Assembly: GCA_944380775.1 (NCBI GenBank)
Contig: CALWIP010000009.1
Coordinates: 1 to 64,000, forward strand
Length of the DNA: 64,000 nucleotides
Source: an uncultured Clostridia bacterium
GTDB taxonomy: Bacteria > Bacillota > Clostridia > Oscillospirales > Acutalibacteraceae
Direction: 5' to 3'
In this document: piece after piece, positions 45,068 through 53,526 of the stretch
How the letters are laid out: every line of letters begins with the position of its first letter
How positions within the stretch are numbered: the first letter of the stretch is position 1
Made by a program: the position numbers and the translations under genes
Notes under the pieces: generated by a model
Told to the model about the DNA's origin: nothing
Database searches by the model: none
The model's input: the letters and a program-made list of their open reading frames with translations, nothing else

Positions 45068-45931
45068 GTGGAAAAATTATCGGACATTGGGACCGTCAAA
45101 GCGCTGCTGGAACGCCACGGGTTCCGGTTTTCCAAAGCGCTGGGGCAGAACTTCCTGGTCAACCCGACCGTCTGCCCGCGCATGGCGGAGCAATGCGGGG
45201 CCGGCCCGGGCGTAGGCGTGTTGGAGATTGGCCCGGGCGTGGGCGTGCTCACGCGGGAGCTGGCGGCGCGCGCGGAAAAGGTGGCCGCCGTAGAGCTGGA
45301 CGAGCGGCTGTTCCCGGTGCTGGAGGAGACGCTGGCGCCGTTCCCGAACGCGAAGGTCATCCCTGGCGACGTGATGAAGCTGGATCTGCGCGCGCTGCTA
45401 GAGCGGGAATTTCCGGGCATGGAGGCAGTGGTCTGCGCAAATTTGCCATACTACATCACGTCTCCGGTGGTCATGCGCCTGCTGGAAGAACGGCTTCCGG
45501 TGCGCGCGGTGACCGTCATGGTGCAAAAAGAGGCCGCCGAGCGCCTCTGCGCGCAGCCCGGCACGCGGGCCTGCGGCGCGGTGAGCGTGGCGGTACGCTA
45601 TTACACGGAGCCGGAGATCCTGTTCCCCGTCTCACGCGGGAGCTTTTTACCTGCGCCGAACGTGGACTCCGCCGTCATCCGGCTGCGCGTGCGGCAATCC
45701 CCGCCTGTCGAGGCGGGGGACGAAGCCTTTTTCTTCCGTGTGGTGAAGGCGGCGTTCGGGCAGCGGCGAAAAACGCTGGGCAACGCGCTTTCTTCGGGGC
45801 TCGGCGTGCCGAAGGCGGCGCTGGCGCCCGCGCTGGAGCGCGCCGGGGCGGCCGGCCTGCGCGCGGAACAATTATCGCTGGAGCAGTTCGCGGCGCTGGC
45901 CCGCGCGCTGCGGGAAACGGAGGGAGCCTGA
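45068..45931 (+). CDS. rsmA: 16S rRNA (adenine-1518/1519-N6,N6)-dimethyltransferase
   Basis: 287 aa, also called KsgA. GTG 45068 with GAAAGGGGAAGCC. Motifs: FSKALGQNFLVNP, SAM-binding LEIGPGVGVLTRELA (about 53-67), VELDERLFP, GDVMKLDL and the catalytic NLPYYITSPVV. The C-terminal domain ends with helices. Dimethylates two adenines near the end of 16S rRNA as a late quality check. The stop overlaps the start of a small membrane protein gene by one base (TGATG). Confidence 0.97.
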   Translation: MEKLSDIGTVKALLERHGFRFSKALGQNFLVNPTVCPRMAEQCGAGPGVGVLEIGPGVGVLTRELAARAEKVAAVELDERLFPVLEETLAPFPNAKVIPGDVMKLDLRALLEREFPGMEAVVCANLPYYITSPVVMRLLEERLPVRAVTVMVQKEAAERLCAQPGTRACGAVSVAVRYYTEPEILFPVSRGSFLPAPNVDSAVIRLRVRQSPPVEAGDEAFFFRVVKAAFGQRRKTLGNALSSGLGVPKAALAPALERAGAAGLRAEQLSLEQFAALARALRETEGA

Positions 45932-46164
45932 TGACATACCGCTGGGTTGCAACATTCCTGTTTGCCGCCGGCGCGCTGCTCGCGCTGGGGGCCATGATCC
46001 TCGGGCCGTTCGGCTACGAGGGGCCGTCCGTGGCGGCGGGCGGCGGCGCGTGCGTACTGGCGGTGCTGGGCCTTTACCCTGCCTTTGCCAGCTGGGACGA
46101 GCCGGAGGACCTACCCGAAAAAGAGGAGGCGCAGGACGGGGAAAATTCTGCCGCCCGCCCTTGA
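45931..46164 (+). CDS. Small two-helix membrane protein
   Basis: 77 aa. Two hydrophobic segments (about 6-27 WVATFLFAAGALLALGAMIL and 37-55) and an acidic tail (EPEDLPEKEEAQDGE). ATG overlaps the rsmA stop and GGGAG lies just before it. No family recognised. Codon use matches the neighbours and the layout looks like a real coupled gene. Confidence 0.6.
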   Translation: MTYRWVATFLFAAGALLALGAMILGPFGYEGPSVAAGGGACVLAVLGLYPAFASWDEPEDLPEKEEAQDGENSAARP

Positions 46165-46189
46165 TTTTCCGCCACGGGTGTTGTAGTAT
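46161..46189 (+). promoter_or_regulatory. Sigma-A promoter of the fucose-isomerase-like gene
   Basis: -35 TTGATT (46161-46166), 17-base spacer, -10 TAGTAT (46184-46189). Confidence 0.72.
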
Positions 46190-46271
46190 GAAAGGAGAGC
46201 CCCCGCGGAGCATCCGCCGGGGAGAGCAACGCGGGCACGGCCCGCGGAAACAGAAGGATGGAGGATCGGAT

Positions 46272-47762
46272 ATGAGCAAGAACATTCCCACTGTGAAGCT
46301 GGGCATGATCGCGGTGAGCCGCGACTGCTTCGTCATTTCCCTTTCGGAGAAGCGCCGCGCGGCGGTTGCGCAGGCGTACGCCGGCCTGGGCGGGGAGATC
46401 TACGAGTGCAAGGTGACGGTGGAAAACGAACTGGATATGCAAAAGGCGGTCGAGGATGTCAAGGCGGCTGGCTGCAACGCGCTGGTCGTGTTCCTGGGAA
46501 ATTTCGGCCCGGAAACGCCGGAAACGCTCATCGCACAGCGCTTTGACGGCCCGGTGATGTATGTTGCCGCCGCGGAAGAGAGCGGCGACGACCTGATCAA
46601 CGGCCGCGGCGACGCCTATTGCGGCATGTTGAACTGCTCTTACAACCTGGGCCTGCGCAAAATCCGCGCGTATATCCCGGAATATCCGGTGGGCGACGCA
46701 GAGGGCGTCGCGAAGATGATTGCGGAATTTGTGCCGGTGGCGCGCGCGCTCATCGGCTTGCGCTCGCTCAAGCTCATCACCTTCGGCCCGCGCCCGCAGG
46801 ATTTCTTCGCCTGCAACGCGCCGATTAAGCCGCTGTATGACATCGGCGTTGAGATTCAGGAGAATTCCGAGCTGGATCTGCTCGTCGCCTACAAGGCGCA
46901 CGCCGGCGACGCGCGCATCCCGGAGGTTGTGGCGGACATGGCCAACGAGCTCGGCGTGGACGGCAACCGTTACCCGGACCTGCTGCCGCGCATGGCGCAG
47001 TACGAACTCACGCTGCTCGACTGGGCGGAAGAAAACAAGGGCGCGCGCCAGTATGTGGCGTTTGCCAACAAGTGCTGGCCGGCGTTCCCGAAGGAGTTCG
47101 GCTTTGAGCCGTGCTACGTCAACAGCCGCATGGTCGCGAAGGGCTACCCGGTGGCCTGCGAGGTGGACATTTACGGCGCGCTGAGCGAGTACATCGGCAT
47201 GTGCGTTTCCGGCGACGCAGTTACGCTGCTGGATATCAACAACAGCGTCCCGAAGGACATCTACCAGGCGGAGATCGAGGGCAAATACCCCTACGAGCTT
47301 ACCGACACGTTCATGGGCTTCCATTGCGGCAATACCCCGCTCTGCAAGCTCAGCAAGGGCGCCATCAAGTACCAGCTCATCCAGAACCGCCTGTTGGAGA
47401 ACGGCAACGAACCCGACTTCACCCGCGGCACGCTGGAGGGCGACATCGCCGCCGGCCAGATCACGTTCTACCGCCTGCAAGGCGCGGCGGAGGGCAAGCT
47501 GACCGCCTACATTGCGGAGGGCGAGGTCCTGCCGGTTGCGACGCGTTCGTTCGGCGGCATCGGCATTTTCGCCATCCCGGAGATGGGCCGCTTCTACCGC
47601 CACGTGCTCATCGCGAAGCGCTACCCGCACCACGGCGCGGTCGCGTTTGCCCACGTGGGCAAGGCGATGTACAGCGTGCTGCAATACCTCGGCGTTGAGG
47701 ATATCGCGTTCAACCAGCCGAAGGGCATGCTCTATCCGACGGAGAACCCCTTCGCCCGCTAA
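46272..47762 (+). CDS. L-fucose/L-arabinose isomerase family protein
   Basis: 496 aa. The fold of aldose-ketose isomerases: N-terminal Rossmann-like domains (VKLGMIAVSRDCF, LVVFLGNFGPETP, EIQENSELDLL) and a C-terminal barrel with TDTFMGFHCGNTP, FYRLQG and GHVGKA-like FAHVGKAMY. The metal-binding Glu/Asp/His pattern is in the middle-to-C-terminal part. Members convert L-fucose to L-fuculose or similar, but this divergent subfamily may use another sugar, and the symbol fucI is withheld. ATG 46272 after GGATCGG. The alpha-L-fucosidase at 53.5 kb is a possible partner. RBS, promoter and terminator show a monocistronic gene. Confidence 0.82.
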   Translation: MSKNIPTVKLGMIAVSRDCFVISLSEKRRAAVAQAYAGLGGEIYECKVTVENELDMQKAVEDVKAAGCNALVVFLGNFGPETPETLIAQRFDGPVMYVAAAEESGDDLINGRGDAYCGMLNCSYNLGLRKIRAYIPEYPVGDAEGVAKMIAEFVPVARALIGLRSLKLITFGPRPQDFFACNAPIKPLYDIGVEIQENSELDLLVAYKAHAGDARIPEVVADMANELGVDGNRYPDLLPRMAQYELTLLDWAEENKGARQYVAFANKCWPAFPKEFGFEPCYVNSRMVAKGYPVACEVDIYGALSEYIGMCVSGDAVTLLDINNSVPKDIYQAEIEGKYPYELTDTFMGFHCGNTPLCKLSKGAIKYQLIQNRLLENGNEPDFTRGTLEGDIAAGQITFYRLQGAAEGKLTAYIAEGEVLPVATRSFGGIGIFAIPEMGRFYRHVLIAKRYPHHGAVAFAHVGKAMYSVLQYLGVEDIAFNQPKGMLYPTENPFAR

Positions 47763-47800
47763 GGGGAAGGATCTGCCCGGAACCGCCAGAGCAAAGAGAG

Positions 47801-47845
47801 AAAAAAGGATCCGCCAGCCGTCCGGTTGGCGGATCCTTTTTTCTA
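47801..47845. terminator. Bidirectional terminator between the isomerase and the kinase operon
   Basis: AAAAAAGGATCCGCCAGCC and GGTTGGCGGATCCTTTTTT make a 19-bp stem with one mismatch or G-U, closing two convergent transcripts. Confidence 0.95.
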
Positions 47846-47858
47846 TGAAATCATTGGG

Positions 47859-50375
47859 TCAAACGCCGTCCCGCCTCCGAAGAAGGCCGCCCAAAGTTTC
47901 TTTCAGGGCACGGAAATCAATCGGCTTGGAAATGTGCGCGTCCATTCCGGCGGCGGTGGTCGCTGCAATGTCTTCTGCAAAGGCGTTCGCCGTCACCGCG
48001 ACAATGGCCACGGCCTTTGCGTCGGGGCGGTCCAGCGCACGGATGCGCCGCGCCGCGCCGCACCCGTCCAACACGGGCATCTGCATGTCCATGAGGATGG
48101 CGTCGAAGAAAAACAGCCCGCTTTCCTCAAATTTGGCCACCGCCTCTTCGCCGTCCCGCGCAGGCGTCACCGACGCGCCCTGCGAGGCGAGCAGCTCCGC
48201 CGCGAGCGCACGGTTCATGTCGTTGTCCTCCGCCAGCAAAAGGCGCAGGCCCTCCAGCGAGAACGCCTCCTGCGCGGGCGCTTCCGGTTCCTCCGGGGCC
48301 CCGGTGAACGGCAGCACCACGGTGAAGCGGCTGCCCTTGCCCGGCGCGCTCTCCACGTGGATTTCCCCGCCCATGAGCGAAATCAGGTTTTTGGTGATCG
48401 ACATGCCAAGCCCGGTCCCGGCGGCCTGCTGCGCGCTGAAGCGCATTTCCCGGGCGTAGGGTTCGAACAGCCGGCCGAGGAATTCCTCCGACATGCCGAT
48501 GCCCGTATCCTCCACGACGAACTGGAAGCGGCTGTGCTCCCCGCGCGCAAGCGCCCGTACCGAGACGGAGATGACGCCGCCCTCCGGCGTGAATTTCAGC
48601 GCGTTGGAAAGGAGGTTGTTCAATACCTGCTGCACACGGAACGGGTCTCCGAGTAAGAGCGCGTCGCCCGGGGGGAGGTCTGTTTTTAGGATCTTGCCGT
48701 CCGACTCCGCCTGCGCGCGGAACGGCGCAAGGCAGTCTTCCATGCAGTTGCGAAGGGAAAAGCTTTGGTTGTCCAGCACGATTTTCCCCTGCTCCATGCG
48801 GGACATGTCGAGAATGTCGTTGATCAGGTCGAGCAGATACCGGCTGGAGGTGTCAATATTGCGCAGGTACCCCGCGAGGCGTTCCGGGTCGTCCCGGTGT
48901 TCGGCCGCGAGCCGGCTCGAACTCAGGATGCCGTTGAGCGGCGTGCGCATGTCGTGCGACATATTGCGGAAAAACGCCTGCTTGGATTCCTCGTTTTGCC
49001 GCGCAAGCGCAAGGGAATCCTCCAGCAGCTTGCGTTCCCGCAGCTGGCGCTGTTTTTCCGCCCCCACTTCGCGGAAGGAGAGCACCGCTTCCTCCGGCGG
49101 AAGGGAGTCGTCGAATAGCACGCGCACGTTGACCCAGCGGTATTCGCTGCCGAACCGCCGCAGGAAATCCCCGCCGAAATCCTTGCTCTTTTGGCGCACC
49201 AGGTCGCGCAGGCTTTCACGGGAAAAACTCTTGCGGAAGTCGCGGAACGCATCCGGTTCCATGACCTCGCCCGCAACGCGCAGCAATTCGCCGTAGCCGC
49301 CCGAGGGCGGGAGCTGTGCTTTGACGTATTCGGAGCCTTTGATCATTTCATAGGTGTCTTTTACGAAATTGATGCGGTAGAGCGCATAGTAGGAATTGCC
49401 CAATGCGCGCACGGTCTCATCCGCGCGTTGGATGCGGGCGCGCAGGCGCACGTCCCGCCAAGAGATGAACGTCAAAACGGCAAAGAGCAGCGCCATTGCC
49501 GTCACAAACGCGAGGATGAACCAAACGAGGCTGCCGAGGATGGACGAATACGGGAGCGTGACGAACGAATACCAGCCGTTGGACATGCGCGTATAATAGA
49601 CGCCGCGCTGGCGGCCGTCCAGGTCCCGCACCGTCGCCTCGTAGTCCTCCAGCGCGCCGGATTCCGCCAACGCGATCAGCTCGGCGAGATATTCCTGCCG
49701 TTCCGCTTCGGGCAACTCCAAATCCGTCTGCTGGTAGAGCACAGACCCCTCTGCGTCGCAGAGGAAGAACGAGCTGCCCTCTTTCAGGTCAATGGTGCTA
49801 AACGGGAGCTGCTCCAGGTAGATGTCAAACGCAATCACCGCGCCGTGCCGGCTTTGCTGCGCAGCCGTGATGATGGGCGCGCCGGTTACCACGTCGTGAT
49901 ACGCGCCGGTAAAAGCGATGTCTCCGCCGGCTTCTACCGCGCGGCGGTACCACTCTGTTTGCTCGTAGTCGTAGACGGCGTCCCCTTCCCAAGGGTCAGC
50001 CGCGAAGATTTCCCCGTCCAGCACGGCGTAGGCGCTTACAACGTTGCCGCCCAGCACCTGCTCCACCCGCTCAAAATATAAAAGCATCCACTCGGTCAGG
50101 CTGTCGTGCGGCGTGCCGTCTTCGACGCGGCGGTCCAGCGACGTCGTGCCAAAGGTGAGCAGGGTTCCGTACACCGCAAGGTTGTTGCTTTCCTCCGCCG
50201 CGTAAATGCGGGAGAGCGTGACGCCGGTTTGCTGCGCGTTGCGCAGCAAGGAGTGGTACACCAGGTGCAGGCCGGAGTAAGCGAGCAGCAGCAGCGCGGC
50301 AAAAGCCAGCAGCGTGAAACGCATGCTGCGCAAAAGCTGCCGCCAGAGCGGGCGGCGCGCCGCCTTAGCCGCCAT
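47859..50375 (-). CDS. Membrane hybrid histidine kinase (sensor-HisKA-HATPase-REC)
   Basis: 838 aa. TM1 about 20-40, an extracytoplasmic Cache-like sensor (about 45-278), TM2 about 280-304, a PAS-like segment (about 325-440), HisKA with phosphorylated His474 in FFRNMSHDMRTPLNG, HATPase (N box NNLLSNALKFTPE near 586, VEDTGIGM, GTGLGMSI), then a receiver with Asp763 in ILMDMQMPVLDG. The sensor domain type binds small ligands in relatives; the ligand is unknown. The start overlaps the Hpt gene by 11 bases. Phosphate should pass His474 to Asp763 to the Hpt protein and on to the HD-GYP regulator. Confidence 0.95.
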   Translation of the reverse strand: MAAKAARRPLWRQLLRSMRFTLLAFAALLLLAYSGLHLVYHSLLRNAQQTGVTLSRIYAAEESNNLAVYGTLLTFGTTSLDRRVEDGTPHDSLTEWMLLYFERVEQVLGGNVVSAYAVLDGEIFAADPWEGDAVYDYEQTEWYRRAVEAGGDIAFTGAYHDVVTGAPIITAAQQSRHGAVIAFDIYLEQLPFSTIDLKEGSSFFLCDAEGSVLYQQTDLELPEAERQEYLAELIALAESGALEDYEATVRDLDGRQRGVYYTRMSNGWYSFVTLPYSSILGSLVWFILAFVTAMALLFAVLTFISWRDVRLRARIQRADETVRALGNSYYALYRINFVKDTYEMIKGSEYVKAQLPPSGGYGELLRVAGEVMEPDAFRDFRKSFSRESLRDLVRQKSKDFGGDFLRRFGSEYRWVNVRVLFDDSLPPEEAVLSFREVGAEKQRQLRERKLLEDSLALARQNEESKQAFFRNMSHDMRTPLNGILSSSRLAAEHRDDPERLAGYLRNIDTSSRYLLDLINDILDMSRMEQGKIVLDNQSFSLRNCMEDCLAPFRAQAESDGKILKTDLPPGDALLLGDPFRVQQVLNNLLSNALKFTPEGGVISVSVRALARGEHSRFQFVVEDTGIGMSEEFLGRLFEPYAREMRFSAQQAAGTGLGMSITKNLISLMGGEIHVESAPGKGSRFTVVLPFTGAPEEPEAPAQEAFSLEGLRLLLAEDNDMNRALAAELLASQGASVTPARDGEEAVAKFEESGLFFFDAILMDMQMPVLDGCGAARRIRALDRPDAKAVAIVAVTANAFAEDIAATTAAGMDAHISKPIDFRALKETLGGLLRRRDGV

Positions 50376-50733
50376 AAGCCGCCGCCTGGCGGATAGCCGC
50401 CACCGCTTGGCCGTAGGCTGCGGAGATCTCGCCCATCATGCCCCCGGCGGCGGCCCAGTCCTCCCCGCGCAGCGCGGCGACCTGAAGGGAGAGCAGGCGG
50501 AACAGCAGGTCGATGGATAAATTGCCGCAGAGCCCCTTGAGCGTGTGGGACGCGGCCTCGGCGGCAGCCCAGTCCTGCGCGTCCATCGCCTCCACGAGCC
50601 GGACGAAATTGCCGTCCTCGGGGAACTGCTGTAAAAAGCGCCAGTAGAGGTCTTCGTTTCCTAAAAAGCGTTCGCACGCCGCGGCGGCGTCGATTCCGGC
50701 GCGCCCCAGGGTCTCCTTTTGCAGCGGGGTCAT
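50365..50733 (-). CDS. Histidine phosphotransfer (Hpt) domain protein
   Basis: 122 aa four-helix protein. The phosphorylated His63 lies in ASHTLKGLCGNL. ATG 50733 overlaps the upstream regulator stop (ATGA). It is the missing shuttle between the kinase receiver and the HD-GYP regulator receiver, so the operon encodes all four sites of a phosphorelay. Confidence 0.94.
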   Translation of the reverse strand: MTPLQKETLGRAGIDAAAACERFLGNEDLYWRFLQQFPEDGNFVRLVEAMDAQDWAAAEAASHTLKGLCGNLSIDLLFRLLSLQVAALRGEDWAAAGGMMGEISAAYGQAVAAIRQAAAYGG

Positions 50734-51833
50734 ACCGTTTCCCTTCCTTTCTCGTCCTTGTGGTAAAATTGGGAGAGTTCCTCCTCAACAGAGAAGAAGC
50801 AGCGCAGCAACTCAGGGTGAAACGCGCCGCATGCGCCGCCGCGGATCATCTCCAGCACTTGTTCGCGCGGGAATGCGTTTTTGTACACGCGCTTGCAGCT
50901 GAGCGCGTCATAGACGTCAGCCAGGGAGACGGCCTGGGACCACGGCGTAATCTCATCGCCCTTCAGGCCTTCCGGGTAGCCGCGGCCGTCGTGGCGCTCA
51001 TGGTGGTGCAGCGCAATATCGGCGGCGTAACGGTAGGAAGGATCTTCCTGCAGCTGCGGGATGCGCCCGAGCAGCAGCGCGCCCTGTGTGGTGTGGGTCT
51101 TCATCACCTCAAATTCCTCGGGCGTGAGACGCCCAGGCTTGTTGAGAATGGTGTCGGGAATGGCGATTTTCCCAACGTCGTGCAGGATTGCCGCGAGCGC
51201 GATCTGGTCGATTTCCTCGCGGCGCATGCCGCGGCCGAGATCCGTCTCGGAAAAGAGCGTGAAGGTAATGTCGTGGATGCGGCGCACATGGCCGCCGGAT
51301 TCCTCGCTGCGGAATTCAATGGCGGTGGCCAGCGCTTCCACCATCCCCTGCGTAAGGCGGATAATCTTCTCCGCCTGCACGAGCAGGCTGGCCTGCTGGC
51401 GCTCCACTACGCCGCGGAGCCGCCGCCGCGCCTGGAACAGCTCGATGACGGACTGCACCCGCCGCAGCACCACAAACGGCGTCACCGGCTTGCTGATGAC
51501 GTCCATGACGCCGAGCTCGTAGGCCTCTTTGGTCACCTTGCCGTTGGGGTCCGCCGTGACGAGGAAGACCGGCGCCTGCGCGGGGAAGCCGTCCTCGTGC
51601 AGGCGGCGCAGCACTTCGATGCCGTCCATCTCCGGCATGACGACGTCCAGCAACACGGCGCAGAAACGGCCGGGCTGCTCCCGGATCATCTCCAGGCCGG
51701 CGCGGCCGTCGGCCGCCTCCGCAATTTGGTAGTATGGGGAAAAAATCCCCTGCAGGATGGCGCGGTTGACCGCATCGTCGTCGACGATGAGCAGCGTGCC
51801 CGGCGCGGCGGGGTTGAGGGAAAATTCAGGCAT
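50730..51833 (-). CDS. Response regulator with HD-GYP phosphodiesterase domain
   Basis: 367 aa from ATG 51833 (GAAAGGGG upstream). Receiver 12-130 with acidic pocket LLIVDDDAVNR and Asp63 in VLLDVVMPEMDG. HD-GYP domain about 165-350: AAILHDVGKIAIPD (HD at 218-219), KTHTTQG, HHHERHDGRGYPEGL (281-290, the GYP motif), SLADVYDALSCKRVYK. All metal ligands are kept, so it should hydrolyse c-di-GMP. Counterpart of the diguanylate cyclase encoded just upstream. Overlaps the Hpt gene by four bases. Confidence 0.95.
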   Translation of the reverse strand: MPEFSLNPAAPGTLLIVDDDAVNRAILQGIFSPYYQIAEAADGRAGLEMIREQPGRFCAVLLDVVMPEMDGIEVLRRLHEDGFPAQAPVFLVTADPNGKVTKEAYELGVMDVISKPVTPFVVLRRVQSVIELFQARRRLRGVVERQQASLLVQAEKIIRLTQGMVEALATAIEFRSEESGGHVRRIHDITFTLFSETDLGRGMRREEIDQIALAAILHDVGKIAIPDTILNKPGRLTPEEFEVMKTHTTQGALLLGRIPQLQEDPSYRYAADIALHHHERHDGRGYPEGLKGDEITPWSQAVSLADVYDALSCKRVYKNAFPREQVLEMIRGGACGAFHPELLRCFFSVEEELSQFYHKDEKGRETV

Positions 51834-51877
51834 AAAGGGCCCCTTTCTCAAGCAGGCGGGGAAGCGGTTCCCCGGGG

Positions 51878-53197
51878 TTATTCCAGTGCATAGCGGTTTT
51901 TGCCGGCCGCCTTCGCCGCGTAGGCGCGGCGGTCCGCCGTGTCGGTGAGCGAAACGTAATCTTCGCCGTCCTCCGGGGCGAACGCCACGCCGGCGCTGCA
52001 TGTCACGTGCAGCACCGTCCCCTCCAGCGGGGAGAGCGCCGCCACCGCGCGGCAGATGTGGCGGGCGCAGCGGGCCGCCTCCTTTTTGTCCTGGACGCGG
52101 GGGAGGAAGATCACAAATTCATCCCCGCCCACGCGGCCGACGAGATCCTCCTTGCGCACTTCTTCCTGCAAAACCGCGGCCACGCGCCGCAAGAGGCGGT
52201 CGCCCGCCTGGTGGCCGAGCGTGTCGTTCACCGTTTTGAAATCGTCCAGGTCTAAAAAGAGCAGCGCAGCGCCGCTTTCCCGTTTTCGCAAGATCTCCTC
52301 GGTGCGGCGCGCCATGCCGCCGTAATTGAGCAGGCCGGTAAGCGCGTCGCTCTCAGCGCGCCGCTTTGCGGCCTGCAGCTCAAGGTCGCGCTGCAAAGAG
52401 CGCAGGTAGCTCTGCGTAACGTCGGTCCGTGTGAGCAGGATGCGCCGGGCCTCCCGGTCGTAATAGCGGTAGGAATACATTTTGCGCCGGTAGCCGTGCG
52501 TCGGGTCCGCCACCCCGGCGTAGAACGAGTGCTCGCCGTGCAGATCCAGCTGCTCCAGGACGCGGTCAAGCTGCGTTTCGCGCAGAAAAAGGTCTTGGTC
52601 CTCGGGCGCGATAAATTGCGCGGCAAACGCCGCGACGTCGGGGGAATACGTCCCTTCCCGGTTTGACGGGAACGGCGCGCTATTGGGGCTGACGTTAAAA
52701 AATTCATAGAGGTCGCTTCGCGCGTCCAGCGAGAGGAAAAAATCGCACTGGCTGTAGACGTAGAGGTCGATGATGCTTTTGAGCAGGTGCTCCTGGTTGG
52801 CCGGCTGAACGAAGATGAGCGCGGCGTCCCTGCCGCGCTTCAGCGTGGCGGAGATGGTAATCCAGTTGGTGCGGTGCGCGCGGATGTAGGAAAAATCAAA
52901 GGAAAAATGGGTCGTCCCCTTGCGGGAGGCCTCCCGCAGCGCGTCGCAGGAAAAATGCCGGAGCACCTGCGCATAGCCTTCTTTGGTGAGCACCCCGGCG
53001 TAGCGCGCGAGATAGGCGTCCCAGTCCAGCAAATGAGAGAGGCTGGGCGGAAAATCGTGGCTTTGCAGGACCATTACGGTGGATTTCTCAAGGTCCACTT
53101 GCAAAATGGAGAAAAACATGTCGTTCAGGGCGGAGAGCAGCGAGGAGATGAGCTCCTGCGAGGACGGCGCTCCGCTTTGGATGCAGGTTTTGTCCAT
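51878..53197 (-). CDS. Diguanylate cyclase with PAS-like sensory N-terminus
   Basis: 439 aa, ATG 53197 with AGGAGG. No membrane segment. Residues 20-130 and 140-260 look like two PAS-type domains of the kind common before GGDEF in Clostridia. GGDEF domain about 280-435 with DALTGLLNYGG, FLDLDDFKTVNDTLGH and the intact catalytic GGDEF at 357-361. RKED at 348-351, five residues before it, is an RxxD inhibitory site, so product feedback is likely. It makes c-di-GMP from GTP. First gene of the operon. Confidence 0.95.
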   Translation of the reverse strand: MDKTCIQSGAPSSQELISSLLSALNDMFFSILQVDLEKSTVMVLQSHDFPPSLSHLLDWDAYLARYAGVLTKEGYAQVLRHFSCDALREASRKGTTHFSFDFSYIRAHRTNWITISATLKRGRDAALIFVQPANQEHLLKSIIDLYVYSQCDFFLSLDARSDLYEFFNVSPNSAPFPSNREGTYSPDVAAFAAQFIAPEDQDLFLRETQLDRVLEQLDLHGEHSFYAGVADPTHGYRRKMYSYRYYDREARRILLTRTDVTQSYLRSLQRDLELQAAKRRAESDALTGLLNYGGMARRTEEILRKRESGAALLFLDLDDFKTVNDTLGHQAGDRLLRRVAAVLQEEVRKEDLVGRVGGDEFVIFLPRVQDKKEAARCARHICRAVAALSPLEGTVLHVTCSAGVAFAPEDGEDYVSLTDTADRRAYAAKAAGKNRYALE

Positions 53198-53222
53198 TTG
53201 GAATCCTCCTGGGGAATGAAGC

Positions 53223-53266
53223 GCCGGAGTCCAGACTCCGGGAATGCGGACGAACATCCGCATTCC
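53223..53266 (-). other. Two adjoining perfect hairpins in the 5' UTR of the c-di-GMP operon
   Basis: CCGGAGTC-CA-GACTCCGG (53224-53241) abuts GGAATGCGGA-CGAACA-TCCGCATTCC (53241-53266). On the transcript they lie about 25 bases upstream of the AGGAGG. No U-tract. They could control translation or bind a regulator. Confidence 0.7.
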
Positions 53267-53319
53267 AATCTCCCCTGAGCGGGGCGGGGCCTAGAAACGG
53301 CGCGAAAATGTGCTTTCCT

Positions 53320-53348
53320 ATTATAGCATACCGGAAAGCGGCCCGCAA
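53320..53348 (-). promoter_or_regulatory. Sigma-A promoter of the c-di-GMP phosphorelay operon
   Basis: On the minus strand: -35 TTGCGG (53348-53343), 17-base spacer, -10 TATAAT (53325-53320). The leader is about 115 bases and holds the two hairpins. 53267-53319 and 53349-53426 hold nothing else recognised. Confidence 0.8.
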
Positions 53349-53426
53349 GAATTTCAGGAAGGAAAAAATAAGCGCAAAAAGCGGGGGGAAGACGCCGGGA
53401 TTTCAGGCATCCTGCGGGGAGGGGCA

Positions 53427-53455
53427 TTGCGCCCTGGGCGCGCGTATGATACAAT
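53427..53455 (+). promoter_or_regulatory. Promoter of the alpha-L-fucosidase gene
   Basis: -35 TTGCGC (53427-53432), 17-base spacer, -10 TACAAT (53450-53455), with TATG before the -10 as a possible extended element. Confidence 0.72.
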
Positions 53456-53526
53456 ACCAGCAGAGCGCCGCCCGTGCGGCGCACCCGGCCGGCCGCCATG
53501 GGCGGCTTGAAAAAGGAGGAGCGAAA

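Noticed and set aside
45010..45930. A second long open frame overlapping rsmA in another phase
   Set aside because: Gly/Arg/Ala-rich product with no motif; only its last 77 codons, after the rsmA stop, look like a gene.
53198..53320. A c-di-GMP riboswitch in the leader of the cyclase operon
   Set aside because: The conserved core of GEMM-I (GGNAAA loop, GNRA-receptor pairing) could not be found; only simple hairpins are present.
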